NCBI GenBank assembly: GCA_038318235.1
Contig: JBBQBY010000062.1
Span: forward strand, 1 to 20,679
Direction of reading: 5' to 3'
Length of the DNA stretch: 20,679 nt
From: JAPLGZ01 sp038318235
GTDB lineage: Bacteria; Chloroflexota; Anaerolineae; Caldilineales; Caldilineaceae
The notes below the pieces were generated by a model, which saw nothing but the letters and a program-made list of their open reading frames with translations, searched no databases and was not told the DNA's origin. Below, one piece after another: positions 8,755-16,194 of the stretch. The stretch's first letter is position 1; each line of letters begins with the position of its first letter. The translations under genes were made by a program, and so were the position numbers.

Positions 8755-9227
8755 GGTCTAATAATATGGAAAATTTTGTGTGCCAGCTAATGTGAAATTT
8801 GGGATGGAAAACAGTAACTTAGAATCATTCTATCATAACTATGATTTGGCGTCAAAGATTTTAAATCGACTGAGGCTGCGTTTTCTCACCGTTATGCTTC
8901 GATTCGGAACCTAGGTCTGCCATACAAAATCGTTATAATTACATTCGCTCTTAATCGTCATCCTTACAAATCCACCTTAGTCAGTGTATAATTTGCATAT
9001 TCATTTATCTGGAAAAATCCGCATTTTGGCGTATAGACATGTTTACCGTAATAGCCTATATTTAACTCGTGCGTAACCTTTCAATGCGAGTAACGTCAGC
9101 CCTTTAAGATGCACCCAAAAACCTAAAAAGGGTATCCTGAGCGATAGACCATTGACGGGAAATGGCAATTCTCTCATTAGGAATTGCGCAAGATAAATCA
9201 TAATCCAGGAGTGAAAAGGGAAATATC

Positions 9228-9989
9228 ATGAAAAAGTATAGTGCAGAGTTTATTGGAACTTTTTGGTTAGTGTTGGGTGGTTGCGGTAGCGCCGTTTTGG
9301 CCGCTGCATTCCCCAATGTTGGCATCGGCCTGCTGGGTGTGTCGCTCGCTTTTGGGTTGACCGTGTTGACCATGGCTTATGCGATTGGTCATATCTCCGG
9401 CTGTCATCTGAACCCAGCCGTCTCGATTGGGCTTTGGGTGGGTGGGCGTTTTAAAGCAAAAGAGTTGCTTCCCTATATTGTTGCCCAGGTGCTAGGCGCG
9501 ATTGTTGGTGGCGGTGTGTTGTATCTGATCGCCAGCGGCAAGCCAGGTTTTGACTTGGCTGGTGGTTTCGCCTCGAATGGGTATGGGGCCCATTCACCTG
9601 GTGGTTACTCCTTGCTCGCCGCCCTGGTGGCTGAAGTGGTGATGACATTCATGTTTTTGATCATCATTCTAGGGGCAACCGACAAGCGGGCGCCCCAGGG
9701 TTTCGCACCGATTGCGATTGGTCTCGGCCTAACGTTGATCCACCTGATCAGCATCCCAGTGACCAATACCTCGGTAAATCCTGCCCGGAGCACGGGGGTT
9801 GCTCTGTTTGTTGGGGGCTGGGCGCTTACCCAACTTTGGCTCTTCTGGATCGCCCCAATCATCGGTGCCGCGCTTGGTGGGATCGTCTATCGCTTTCTAA
9901 GCAGTGATGATGATCAACCTGGCGTGGACGCTAACCGTGAGCCGGTGGTGGCGACGAGAAAGAAACCGGCGCGCGCTTCTGCTCGGTAA
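9228..9989 (+). CDS. aqpZ: aquaporin Z-type water channel
   Basis: Integral-membrane channel of the MIP family for rapid water flux. The 253 residues have six membrane helices and both NPA half-helices: HLNPAVS (Asn-Pro-Ala at 62-64) and SVNPARSTG (184-186). The selectivity-filter residues expected for a water-specific channel line up as Phe42, His172, Thr181 and Arg187, so glycerol transport is unlikely. The C-terminal 25 residues (after about 228) form a polar, finally Arg/Lys-rich tail longer than in the E. coli protein. The ATG at 9228 follows an AAGGG element. It is a single gene with its own terminator, divergent from katG. Confidence 0.94.
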   Translation: MKKYSAEFIGTFWLVLGGCGSAVLAAAFPNVGIGLLGVSLAFGLTVLTMAYAIGHISGCHLNPAVSIGLWVGGRFKAKELLPYIVAQVLGAIVGGGVLYLIASGKPGFDLAGGFASNGYGAHSPGGYSLLAALVAEVVMTFMFLIIILGATDKRAPQGFAPIAIGLGLTLIHLISIPVTNTSVNPARSTGVALFVGGWALTQLWLFWIAPIIGAALGGIVYRFLSSDDDQPGVDANREPVVATRKKPARASAR

Positions 9990-10000
9990 AAAGTTGGTAG

Positions 10001-10044
10001 ACAAAACGCAGGCGGCGAATCGGAACTGCCTGCGTTTTGTTTTT
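10001..10044 (+). terminator. intrinsic terminator of aqpZ
   Basis: A 13-bp stem pairs 10001-10013 with 10028-10040 around a 14-base loop and ends in a T-run through 10044. It starts 11 bases after the aqpZ stop. Confidence 0.88.
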
Positions 10045-10118
10045 CAATCTTAAAATCTCTGGTGATTTCTATAGATCGTCCGCTTTGCTGTTTTTAGCCG
10101 CGCAAAGAAAGATTTTTG

Positions 10119-10249
10119 TGGTTCAACCGGATCGCAAGGGGGAAATCGCTCAAATCTTCCCGGCAGCGGCGCAAGGGTCTTTCGTCTGTCCCTGATCGGC
10201 GCCGCCGCTGCCGGGAAGATGGTCACCCCCTAGAAATCCGGTTGAACCA
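10119..10249. repeat. 131-base palindromic element, family member 1
   Basis: Outer 14-base arms TGGTTCAACCGGAT (10119-10132) and their complement (10236-10249) enclose inner 17-base arms (10154-10170 with 10204-10220) beginning ATCTTCCCGGCAGCGGC. The inner arms share their pattern ATCTTCC-GG-AGCGG with the hairpin at 13979-14044, so these are two copies of one dispersed family. No coding frame is present. Confidence 0.6.
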
Positions 10250-10339
10250 TTTTTGTCTTGCCCCATGTCTCTAATAAAGTGAACAAAAATAGAGTCAACA
10301 AAAAAATGGAACTATATACTTGTCATTATACTGCGGTTG

Positions 10340-10397
10340 GGCATAGATGATAATAAAACCGACTCATCTAGACGAGAAGCAGCTTATCATCTATGCC
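10340..10397. repeat. 14-bp inverted repeat upstream of the decayed gene
   Basis: GGCATAGATGATAA at 10340-10353 has an exact inverted copy at 10384-10397, with 30 bases between. Its position about 105 bases before the ATG at 10504 would suit a regulatory site, or it may be another repeat. Confidence 0.5.
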
Positions 10398-10503
10398 AGA
10401 GCTAAGTATAACGTTCTATTTTGGCGCTCGGCACCAAAGCCAATCGGGTATGGTGAACATCCGTCCATCAACGAGAACGACATTCCTGACAGGGGGCTAT
10501 AGC

Positions 10504-10938
10504 ATGGCAACCAGACAACTCCAAGCGCCGTCAGCGCTACATACGTTGACACATCCATTGTTAATTTTAGGCCAGATCTTGTTACTGGTCGTCGCTTGAT
10601 CAATTTTCTTTCTTTGGGCCTTATTGGCGACAGAAAATCTATTCCTACCTTGGATTGTGGCCTTGACCGGTGGGTAGGGCTTCTTTAATGATTTTTCAGT
10701 GCTGCCGGACGAACTGGACGCCGGTTATATGATTGTACTTGACAAAGATCACCTGACGGCTGGGCTGCAAGAGCGACTTATACCGCCTACATTCCTACCC
10801 CGCCGACATGTGCAGAAAATGCAGCGAACGGTGAAAATGTGATCGGCACGTTCGTTGCAACGGGTAGCAGTTACCCAGCTACATGCTCGTGCGGCGCGAC
10901 GTGCCGGTCACATTGGCGACCCACTTACAACTTATGAC
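10504..10938 (+). pseudogene. decayed small membrane-protein gene with three in-frame stops
   Basis: From the ATG at 10504, which follows AGGGGG, one reading frame continues to about 10938 and is broken only by TGA at 10597, TAG at 10675 and TGA at 10840. Read through, it gives a hydrophobic segment (ILLLVVA, stop, SIFFLWALLA), a second one (ENLFLPWIVALTGG), then a soluble part with PDELDAGYMIVLDKDHLTA and a basic end (SLQRVAVTQLHARAARRAG). All three stops are one or two G-to-A changes from tryptophan TGG. The family is not recognised. It runs into the 3' end of the oppositely oriented dehydrogenase gene. Confidence 0.45.
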
Positions 10939-10939
10939 T

Positions 10940-12010
10940 TTATTCGCGGCGCGTCTTCTCCAGCAATTCTTGCACCTTGACCGGCTGACCGGTGTGACTG
11001 CTCTCAATCGCGGCGAAGATTAGTGCGACCGATTGCAAGTTGGCTTCGATGTTTGTCTCCATCGCCGGGCCGCCATCCAGCCATTGGACAAACTGTTCGA
11101 CCAACCAAGTGTTCATCCATTTGCGTTGTTCCAGCAAGGGAATCTCGGTGCCCTCACCTTCGCGTTTGTAGATGCGACCGCCTTCATAGGCATGACGCTC
11201 GACCCGGCGCCGATCCATGATCAAGGTGGCGAATTCACATTCGGCGCGCACATACTCCTGCGCCCAGCCGTTTAGGCCAATCGCGTTGGTCTTGGCGCCT
11301 TCATAAAAGGCGCGCACACCGTTGCTAAAGTGCAAATTCACCAGCCCTTGCGAATCACCGCCATAGTCGCCCCACTTGGGATTCCAGGTTTGGGCATAGA
11401 TCGTATCGCATTTGGCCCCGGCCAAATCGGCCAGAATATCCAAATGATGCACTGATCCTTCGATCATCAATGCATCTTTCATCGTGTGGCGGAAGGCCGC
11501 GCCCCAATCGCCAAAGTTGCGCATGTTGCAGGTGAAGCGACAGATCAGGTAATCCAGCGCACCGTTACGTTCCGACCGCAATTCTTGGCGCAAGGTCGTC
11601 TTGTCTTGGTCGAAGCGATGACTCATGGTCACACCCATCTTTTTGCTCGCGCGTTTGACCTTTTCGGCAATGCGCACAGCGGCTTCCAGCGTATCGGCAA
11701 TCGGCTTTTCCGATAGAATGTGCATGTCATGCGCCAGCGACAGATCGACCACTGCTTCATGATAGGCGGGCGGCGTCACGATGATCGAAAAATCGGCGGG
11801 GTTTTCATCAAAAGCGCGCTGCGGGTCGGTGTAACATCTATCGGCTGGCACGCCGAGATGCTCCTGCGCATTTTTTAGGGCGTCCGCATTCACATCAACC
11901 GCAGCGACAACTTGCACCAGACCCTCTTCGACATTTGGCGGCAAAAAACGCGCACACCAAGCGCGTCCTTGGCCGCCGGTGCCGACCAGAATTGCTTTGT
12001 AAGGCTTCAT
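10940..12010 (-). CDS. Gfo/Idh/MocA family NAD(P)-dependent oxidoreductase
   Basis: Probable sugar, inositol or sugar-derivative dehydrogenase in the cytoplasm. The 356 residues have the Rossmann start with GTGGQG at 10-15, the family EKP motif in LSEKPIA at 101-103 (Lys102 is the usual catalytic residue), and the active-site EGSVHHLDIL at 184-193 with His188/189 and Asp191. A C-terminal beta-sheet domain follows. The ATG at 12010 has GAGGAA six bases upstream. It shares orientation with galM, and the two are separated by a repeat-rich 287-base gap, so they may not form one operon. The exact substrate cannot be read from sequence. Confidence 0.85.
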   Translation of the reverse strand: MKPYKAILVGTGGQGRAWCARFLPPNVEEGLVQVVAAVDVNADALKNAQEHLGVPADRCYTDPQRAFDENPADFSIIVTPPAYHEAVVDLSLAHDMHILSEKPIADTLEAAVRIAEKVKRASKKMGVTMSHRFDQDKTTLRQELRSERNGALDYLICRFTCNMRNFGDWGAAFRHTMKDALMIEGSVHHLDILADLAGAKCDTIYAQTWNPKWGDYGGDSQGLVNLHFSNGVRAFYEGAKTNAIGLNGWAQEYVRAECEFATLIMDRRRVERHAYEGGRIYKREGEGTEIPLLEQRKWMNTWLVEQFVQWLDGGPAMETNIEANLQSVALIFAAIESSHTGQPVKVQELLEKTRRE

Positions 12011-12101
12011 TTGGGTTCCTCAGATGAATCAATTAAAATGGAGAGCAGATTTCTGTAAATTAAGTAATGCCGAGTTATTTATAGGCAGAACAAAAACTGT
12101 C

Positions 12102-12147
12102 AACCGCAGAGGGCGCAGAGAAAAACCCCTTTGCGTTCTCTGCGGTT
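12102..12147. repeat. cgcagag-type palindrome
   Basis: Arms 12102-12120 (AACCGCAGAGGGCGCAGAG) and 12129-12147 pair over all 19 positions if three G-U pairs are allowed, so selection or origin as RNA is suggested. The 13-mer AGAGGGCGCAGAG recurs at 20473-20485. Confidence 0.65.
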
Positions 12148-12212
12148 AAAGAGCTGGCTTTGGCATTGGCTCTGCATCGCCCGATCAACCCAAAACGATT
12201 TATTTTAATAAA

Positions 12213-12294
12213 TAGAGTTGTTCCTAATTAAAATCTATCCAGAGAACGGAACATTTTGCTCACACTGGCGAAAATTTATTAAGGAACAACTCTA
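12213..12294. repeat. 82-base segment with 13-bp terminal inverted repeats after galM
   Basis: TAGAGTTGTTCCT at 12213-12225 is mirrored exactly at 12282-12294, three bases past the galM stop. The loop is about 56 bases, AT-rich and non-coding. It may be a small MITE or a long-looped terminator for galM. The flanks show no clear duplication. Confidence 0.5.
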
Positions 12295-12297
12295 ATT

Positions 12298-13344
12298 CTA
12301 TTGGGTGGAAAACTTGAAAACAGTCGTCTCAGCAAACTGTTCACCCGGCTTCAAGACCGTTGTGGGAAACTGGGCCTGATTGGGCGAATCGGGAAAATGT
12401 TGCGTCTCCAGGCAGAGCGCAGAACGCCGGTCGTAACTGGTGCCTTCTTTGCCAATTCCATGCGTTAAGAAATTTCCCGTGTAAAATTGAATGCCGGGTT
12501 GTGTGGTGTAAACTGCCAACTGGCGACCGGTTGTGGTTTCGTTAACTGTGGCCGCCAGCCGCAAACCGCCGGGGTTGTTGATCACCCAGTTGTGATCGTA
12601 GCCAATGCCTAACTTTAACTGTTCGTCATCTTGCTCGATGCGCGCCCCAATCGCCGTCGGTTGGCGGAAATCCAGCGGTGTGCCTTCGACGGCGCGCAAT
12701 TCACCAAGCGGAATCAACGCAGCATCGACCGGGGTAAAGCGGTCGGCGTTGAGCGTGACGACATGGTTGAGGATGTCACCGGTGCCGGCCAGATTAAAGT
12801 AGGAATGATTGGTCAAATTGAGGATCGTCGCTTTGTCGGTAGTGGCGGCATAATCGATGCGCAGCGCATTTTGATTGTTGAGTGTGTAGGTCACCGACAC
12901 CGAGAGATTGCCTGGGTAGCCTTCCTCCCCATCTGGGCTGCGATAGGTGAGCTTGAGCGTTGCGGCTTGGTCGTCGCTCTGTTCCGTGGCTTGCCAGACC
13001 ACCTTGTCAAAGCCGCGCAACCCACCGTGAAGATGGTTGGTGCCATTATTTTGCAGTAATTTATACTCAACGCCAGCAAGCGCAAATTTCCCATTGGCAA
13101 TTCGATTCGCATAGCGACCACAAAGCGCGCCGAAAAAAGGATTGTGATCCAGGTATTCGGCCAAGGTATCAAAGCCGAGCACAATATCGCCGGGCTTGCC
13201 GTGGCGGTCAGGCGTGGTTATGGCGACAATGATGCCGCCATAATTGGTGATATTGGCGGTGACGCCATTGTCGTTGGTCAAGGTAAAAAGGTCGACCATG
13301 CTGCCATCGGGCGTCTGGCCGAAAGGTTGTCTGTTGGTGTCCAT
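12298..13344 (-). CDS. galM: aldose 1-epimerase (mutarotase)
   Basis: Interconverts alpha and beta anomers of galactose, glucose and other aldoses. From the ATG at 13344 it is 348 residues. Signature sites are GRYANRIANGKF (77-88), NNGTNHLHGG with His106, the acid His180 in NLTNHSYFNLAG, Asp250 in GIGYDHNWVI and the base Glu313 in CLETQHFPDSPNQ. Their spacing fits the studied L. lactis enzyme. The frame stays open 32 codons further upstream to 13440, but that part is unlike the family. The ribosome site before 13344 is weak. It belongs to the - strand carbohydrate block. Confidence 0.93.
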   Translation of the reverse strand: MDTNRQPFGQTPDGSMVDLFTLTNDNGVTANITNYGGIIVAITTPDRHGKPGDIVLGFDTLAEYLDHNPFFGALCGRYANRIANGKFALAGVEYKLLQNNGTNHLHGGLRGFDKVVWQATEQSDDQAATLKLTYRSPDGEEGYPGNLSVSVTYTLNNQNALRIDYAATTDKATILNLTNHSYFNLAGTGDILNHVVTLNADRFTPVDAALIPLGELRAVEGTPLDFRQPTAIGARIEQDDEQLKLGIGYDHNWVINNPGGLRLAATVNETTTGRQLAVYTTQPGIQFYTGNFLTHGIGKEGTSYDRRSALCLETQHFPDSPNQAQFPTTVLKPGEQFAETTVFKFSTQ

Positions 13345-13684
13345 GTTTATTTTGCCGTTTCGTATTGGATGCTGCGTTATGGGGTGCGTGGAAAGCGCTA
13401 ATGAATTGTATCTTACCACAACAGGGTAGGGCGAGGGCAAGCTTGCTTTATGTCAGCCGTTCTCAATTTTTTTTGAACTGAGCATTGCTATTGGTCGGTA
13501 ACCTATGGCCGCTTGATAAGTTTAGGGGTAAAATAAACGGTGGTACAATCAATCTCTGTTCCCCTGCATATCGATAATGGCGATCTGAATGAGTAAAACA
13601 AACGGTGGTACAATCGATCGCTTGATCGTTGCACCACCGTTTGTCTGCGTTTAAAGTTGTCAGTTGTTGGGCATGACCGCCGCA
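13345..13684. other. intergenic region upstream of galM
   Basis: No gene supported. It contains the galM promoter area (13345-13500, no clear boxes) and a three-copy repeat array (13535-13644) that probably ends the transcript of the small gene at 13685. Confidence 0.55.
13535..13644. repeat. three-copy aaacggtggtacaatc repeat, forming a hairpin
   Basis: AAACGGTGGTACAATC-ATC occurs directly at 13535-13554 and 13600-13619 (65 bases apart, one difference) and inverted at about 13624-13642. The last two form a stem of 12 perfect base pairs (13598-13609 with 13633-13644) plus inner pairs. Read on the - strand this stem is followed by TTTTAC, so it can act as terminator of the gene at 13685-13930. 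Confidence 0.6.
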
Positions 13685-13930
13685 CTAGCAGCCAATGCAT
13701 TTTCCCATCCTGGGCGATTGTGGCAGCAACCCGGGCTGCTGCACGAGTAAGTGACAACCCAGGGTCACCAGTTGGATGCCAATCCAGTTGGCCAGCGACC
13801 AACTGGTTGCGGTTTTGTCTGGTTGGCTAGCTTGCTGTTGCTTTAGCCAGCGTTGCTTACCTGCCGTGGCGATCAATTCCTCGTGGCGCAGTTCGGCCAC
13901 CATGCGTAAAATTTCAAGCTCTCCATACAT
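13685..13930 (-). CDS. small membrane-anchored protein of unknown function
   Basis: The 81-residue product starts MYGELEILRMVAELRHEELI, a basic amphipathic N-terminal region (1-36), followed by one likely membrane segment at about 47-64 (LANWIGIQLVTLGCHLLV) and a short tail ending CIGC. A strong AAAAGGAG ribosome site just upstream of the ATG at 13930 supports translation. The frame is open to 14008, but the extra part lies in hairpin DNA. It is downstream of the DinB-type gene on the same strand, 150 bases away, with a palindrome between. No family is recognised; similar short Glu/Arg-rich start plus one helix proteins are common in Actinobacteria and Chloroflexota. Confidence 0.6.
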   Translation of the reverse strand: MYGELEILRMVAELRHEELIATAGKQRWLKQQQASQPDKTATSWSLANWIGIQLVTLGCHLLVQQPGLLPQSPRMGKCIGC

Positions 13931-13978
13931 GACTTGTCTCCTTTTAAAGTGAAAGCAGTTTGAAAACGGGTGTTCTGA

Positions 13979-14044
13979 ATCTTCCTGGAAGCGGACAGGG
14001 GCTTTCAAGTCAACGAGACCATCAGTGTCCGCTTCCAGGAAGAT
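13979..14044. repeat. 19-bp hairpin, family member 2 of the ATCTTCC palindromes
   Basis: A perfect 19-bp stem pairs 13979-13997 with 14026-14044 around 28 bases, starting ATCTTCCTGGAAGCGGACA. It shares its core with the element at 10119-10249. It stands between the DinB-type gene and the small membrane-protein gene and may end or attenuate the operon transcript. Confidence 0.65.
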
Positions 14045-14082
14045 GGTTCGACGAAAACCACTGGTCTCTCGCTGATTTTACT

Positions 14083-14640
14083 TTAGATAGGGTAAAATCC
14101 TTGGGCATTGCCCAACTGCGGCCAATACCAGGCTAGAATGTTGCTCTCAATCTGTTCGAGATGGTTGCGGTCGTGATAAACCCACTCGTAAAGTAATTCC
14201 TGAATGCTCAATTGTCCGACCACCGGATGCTGACCACTGCGCGCTAATTGTTCTGGCTTGAGGGCTGCCACCAAAGCCATACTTTGCTCGCGTAAACAGG
14301 TGAATTCTTCTAAGAGCGCCGCGCTAGATTTCATCTCATCGTGCCGATCCGCGGCCACGTGATCCGGGTTCCAGCCTTGGCAAGCGGGATTGTCTTCGGC
14401 CAAAATCTGGCGAATGCGCCCCGCAAAACCGCGTTGCTCAGCTTCGATCAGATGCCCAAGCACTTCGTTAATCGACCATTCACCCGCTGCCGGGCGAAAG
14501 CAGCTAAGTTCGTCGGATAGCACCTCAAGTTCAATTTTCAGCATGGCTGGGATCGCGCCCAGCAAATTGGCGATTTGTGTACAATCGATTTCTTTCGTTG
14601 AGATTTCGCGCACGTTTTCAGTTGTCATAAGGTTTCTCAT
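14083..14640 (-). CDS. DinB-fold metalloprotein (DinB_2 superfamily)
   Basis: Four-helix DinB/YfiT-like protein, a family that includes thiol-dependent transferases (bacillithiol or mycothiol) and many members of unknown role. The metal-site histidines are visible: His63 in EVLGHLIEAEQ, and His156 and His160 in EWVYHDRNHLEQIESNI. The 185-residue length is typical. The start may be the ATG at 14640 or the one at 14628. In both cases it overlaps the 3' end of the preceding gene (stop at 14618), so translation is probably coupled. The organism's thiol is unknown, so no substrate is proposed. Confidence 0.75.
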   Translation of the reverse strand: MRNLMTTENVREISTKEIDCTQIANLLGAIPAMLKIELEVLSDELSCFRPAAGEWSINEVLGHLIEAEQRGFAGRIRQILAEDNPACQGWNPDHVAADRHDEMKSSAALLEEFTCLREQSMALVAALKPEQLARSGQHPVVGQLSIQELLYEWVYHDRNHLEQIESNILAWYWPQLGNAQGFYPI

Positions 14641-15049
14641 CGTTTGATCGTGTCGTCCACTCGCTCAGGCGCATGGCCCAACCACCATCGCGCATTTGCG
14701 CTTCGCGTGCATTTAGCGCCACTTTTAACAGATAGAGAAAGTTGGCTGCCACTGGTGTTAATTCAGTGATTAACTGCTGACGGCGCACGGCATTAAAGCG
14801 GAATTGATCGGCCCACTGGTTTGCCAACAGGCTGCCCTCTGTTCCCAGCTTGCCCAACCGATAGTGGGCCAACAGCGGCGCCGCGCGTTGCAACAAGAAG
14901 TGCTCATCAAAGAAAGCATTGGCCCACTGCCGATTGCGCGCGGCCCAGCGCGGATAGACTGTGTTCAGAACCTGGGCCAAGGTGCGCTCTTGTTGCCGTT
15001 GTGTCCATAACCGGGTGACGAAACCACTGGACTGTTGTAAGTTAAACAT
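14618..15049 (-). CDS. conserved-looking protein of unknown function, coupled to a DinB-fold gene
   Basis: 143 residues, mostly alpha-helical by inspection and rich in Arg, Gln and Leu, with no signal peptide or membrane segment. Notable stretches are LGKLGTEGSLLANQWADQFR (66-85) and ELTPVAANFLYLLKVALNAR (96-115). I do not recognise a family. The ATG at 15049 has GGAG seven bases upstream. It is the first gene of a - strand operon with the DinB-type gene (overlap up to 23 bases) and is divergent from the LysR regulator. A role as a target of that regulator is inferred from position only. Confidence 0.6.
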   Translation of the reverse strand: MFNLQQSSGFVTRLWTQRQQERTLAQVLNTVYPRWAARNRQWANAFFDEHFLLQRAAPLLAHYRLGKLGTEGSLLANQWADQFRFNAVRRQQLITELTPVAANFLYLLKVALNAREAQMRDGGWAMRLSEWTTRSNDEKPYDN

Positions 15050-15085
15050 CTGCCTACTCCTTACTTTTATGCCTGTGTCTTATTC

Positions 15086-15128
15086 TTGCGAATTGCTCAA
15101 TAATGATATATTATCACCGAATTGTCAT
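15086..15128. promoter_or_regulatory. overlapping divergent promoters with a LysR-type operator
   Basis: For lysR, TTGCGA (15086-15091), 17 bases, TATTAT (15109-15114). For the opposite operon, ATGACA (15128-15123), 17 bases, CATTAT (15105-15100). The palindrome TGATATATTATCA at 15104-15116, a T-N11-A LysR box, sits on both -10 boxes. This arrangement would allow autorepression and control of the divergent operon. Confidence 0.5.
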
Positions 15129-15182
15129 CGTTTCAAGCGAATGGTTTCGATGGTATGCATCGTTAAAAGCGATAGGAGAATG

Positions 15183-16127
15183 ATGGAACTACGTCAACTG
15201 GTGACTTTTCGCGAAGTAGCCCGCACTTTGAGTTTTACGCGCGCCGCCGACGCGCTCAACTATGCCCAATCCAGTGTATCGGCCCAGATCCAGGAATTGG
15301 AAGAGGAATTGGATACCTTGCTCTTTGAGCGGTTGGGCCGCAGAATTGCCCTGGCCGATGCCGGGGCGCGTTTATTGTTATATGCCGATAAAATTTTAGC
15401 CTTGGCCGACGAAGCCCGTACGGTCGTCGCCAACCGCGAAGAACCGATCGGTGCCTTGACGATTACCGCGCCCGAATCGTTATGCACCTATCGGTTGCCC
15501 GCTGTCCTGAGTCGTTTCCGACAGCAATTCCCGCGCATCGAAATGATCTTTCGCCCGATGGGCATGCGCGATGATTGGGAACGGCAATTGGCTGAAGGCG
15601 TCGCGGATGCGGCATTGGTGCTGCTTGAACCTTTTCAACGGCCGACGTTGATGCTCAAAGTATTGCGACCTGAGCCGATCTTGGTCGTTACCTATCCCGA
15701 CCATCCATTGGCCAACTGTGGACAGGTCAAACTGACTGATTTTCGGGCCGAAACGTTATTGCTAACCGAAGCCGGGTGTGGATATCGGGCAATTTTTGAG
15801 CGCTCAATGCAAAACGCGGGCGTGCGCGCGGGGACGATCTTAGAATTTCACAGCGTCGAGGCGATCAAGGCGTGTACGATGAGTGGGATGGGGATTGCCG
15901 TCTTGCCGGCGGCGGCGATCAGTGCTGAACTTGCCGCTGGGCGCTTAATTGTGTTGCCGTGCATAGAATCCACCTTGACCATGCGCACCTGTCTGGCCTG
16001 GCACAAAGACAAATGGCTGTCACCGGCGTTGCAGGCGTTTATCAACGTAACGCGCGAAGTTTTATGTGAGGAGACCGGGGAGCCAATCAACGGGTATCAT
16101 TTGCAAGAACCGATGTTGATTCGATAG
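15183..16127 (+). CDS. LysR-family transcriptional regulator
   Basis: 314 residues. The N-terminal winged helix-turn-helix is canonical: MELRQLVTFREVARTLSFTR, AADALNYAQSSVSAQIQELE and LLFERLGRRIALADAGARLL. An effector-binding domain follows (about 90-295), with RPEPILVVTYPDHPLA and HSVEAIKACTMSGMGIAVLP. The ATG at 15183 is chosen because it matches the usual MELRQL start and has AGGAG at 15174-15178; ATG at 15180 is one codon earlier. The frame continues upstream into the divergent gene and is not coding there. The effector is unknown. Its immediate targets are probably its own gene and the divergent operon; rraA, convergent downstream, is less likely. Confidence 0.93.
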   Translation: MELRQLVTFREVARTLSFTRAADALNYAQSSVSAQIQELEEELDTLLFERLGRRIALADAGARLLLYADKILALADEARTVVANREEPIGALTITAPESLCTYRLPAVLSRFRQQFPRIEMIFRPMGMRDDWERQLAEGVADAALVLLEPFQRPTLMLKVLRPEPILVVTYPDHPLANCGQVKLTDFRAETLLLTEAGCGYRAIFERSMQNAGVRAGTILEFHSVEAIKACTMSGMGIAVLPAAAISAELAAGRLIVLPCIESTLTMRTCLAWHKDKWLSPALQAFINVTREVLCEETGEPINGYHLQEPMLIR

Positions 16128-16137
16128 ATGAAAAACA

Positions 16138-16182
16138 ACAAATTAGCCAGCTGAAAGTGAATTTGTCAACTGGCTAATTTGT
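16138..16182. terminator. hairpin terminator between lysR and the RraA-like gene
   Basis: A 13-bp stem pairs 16138-16150 with 16170-16182 (ACAAATTAGCCAG), with two further pairs inside and about 19 loop bases. It lies between two convergent genes. T-runs are short, so efficiency is uncertain. Confidence 0.6.
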
Positions 16183-16194
16183 CATCCCTTGAAC

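Larger units (their letters stand above)
8345..9227. other. long divergent intergenic region between katG and the aquaporin gene
   Basis: 880 bases without a recognisable gene. The katG side has a 12-bp hairpin (8381-8407), a possible promoter (8463-8490) and three short palindromes (8534-8604). A MITE-like element occupies 8614-8754. From 8755 to about 9150 it is AT-rich, with no feature I can support. A 7-bp hairpin (9165-9171 with 9181-9187) lies in the aquaporin leader. Confidence 0.6.
9990..10503. other. intergenic region after aqpZ
   Basis: No intact gene. It holds the aqpZ terminator (10001-10044), a 131-base palindromic element (10119-10249) and a 14-bp inverted repeat (10340-10353 with 10384-10397). 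These run up to a ribosome-binding-site-like AGGGGG just before the ATG of a decayed gene at 10504. Confidence 0.55.

Noticed and set aside
8605..8760. Full insertion sequence
   Set aside because: The segment is only 141 bases long and has no transposase frame, so only a non-autonomous element is proposed.
10597..10842. Recoding of TGA as tryptophan or selenocysteine in the broken frame
   Set aside because: One of the three stops is TAG, which such recoding would not explain, and neighbouring intact genes use TGA as stop; decay is simpler.
13503..13802. 99-codon - strand frame over the repeats left of the small membrane-protein gene
   Set aside because: It is composed of repeat units and overlaps the better supported gene at 13685-13930 in another frame.
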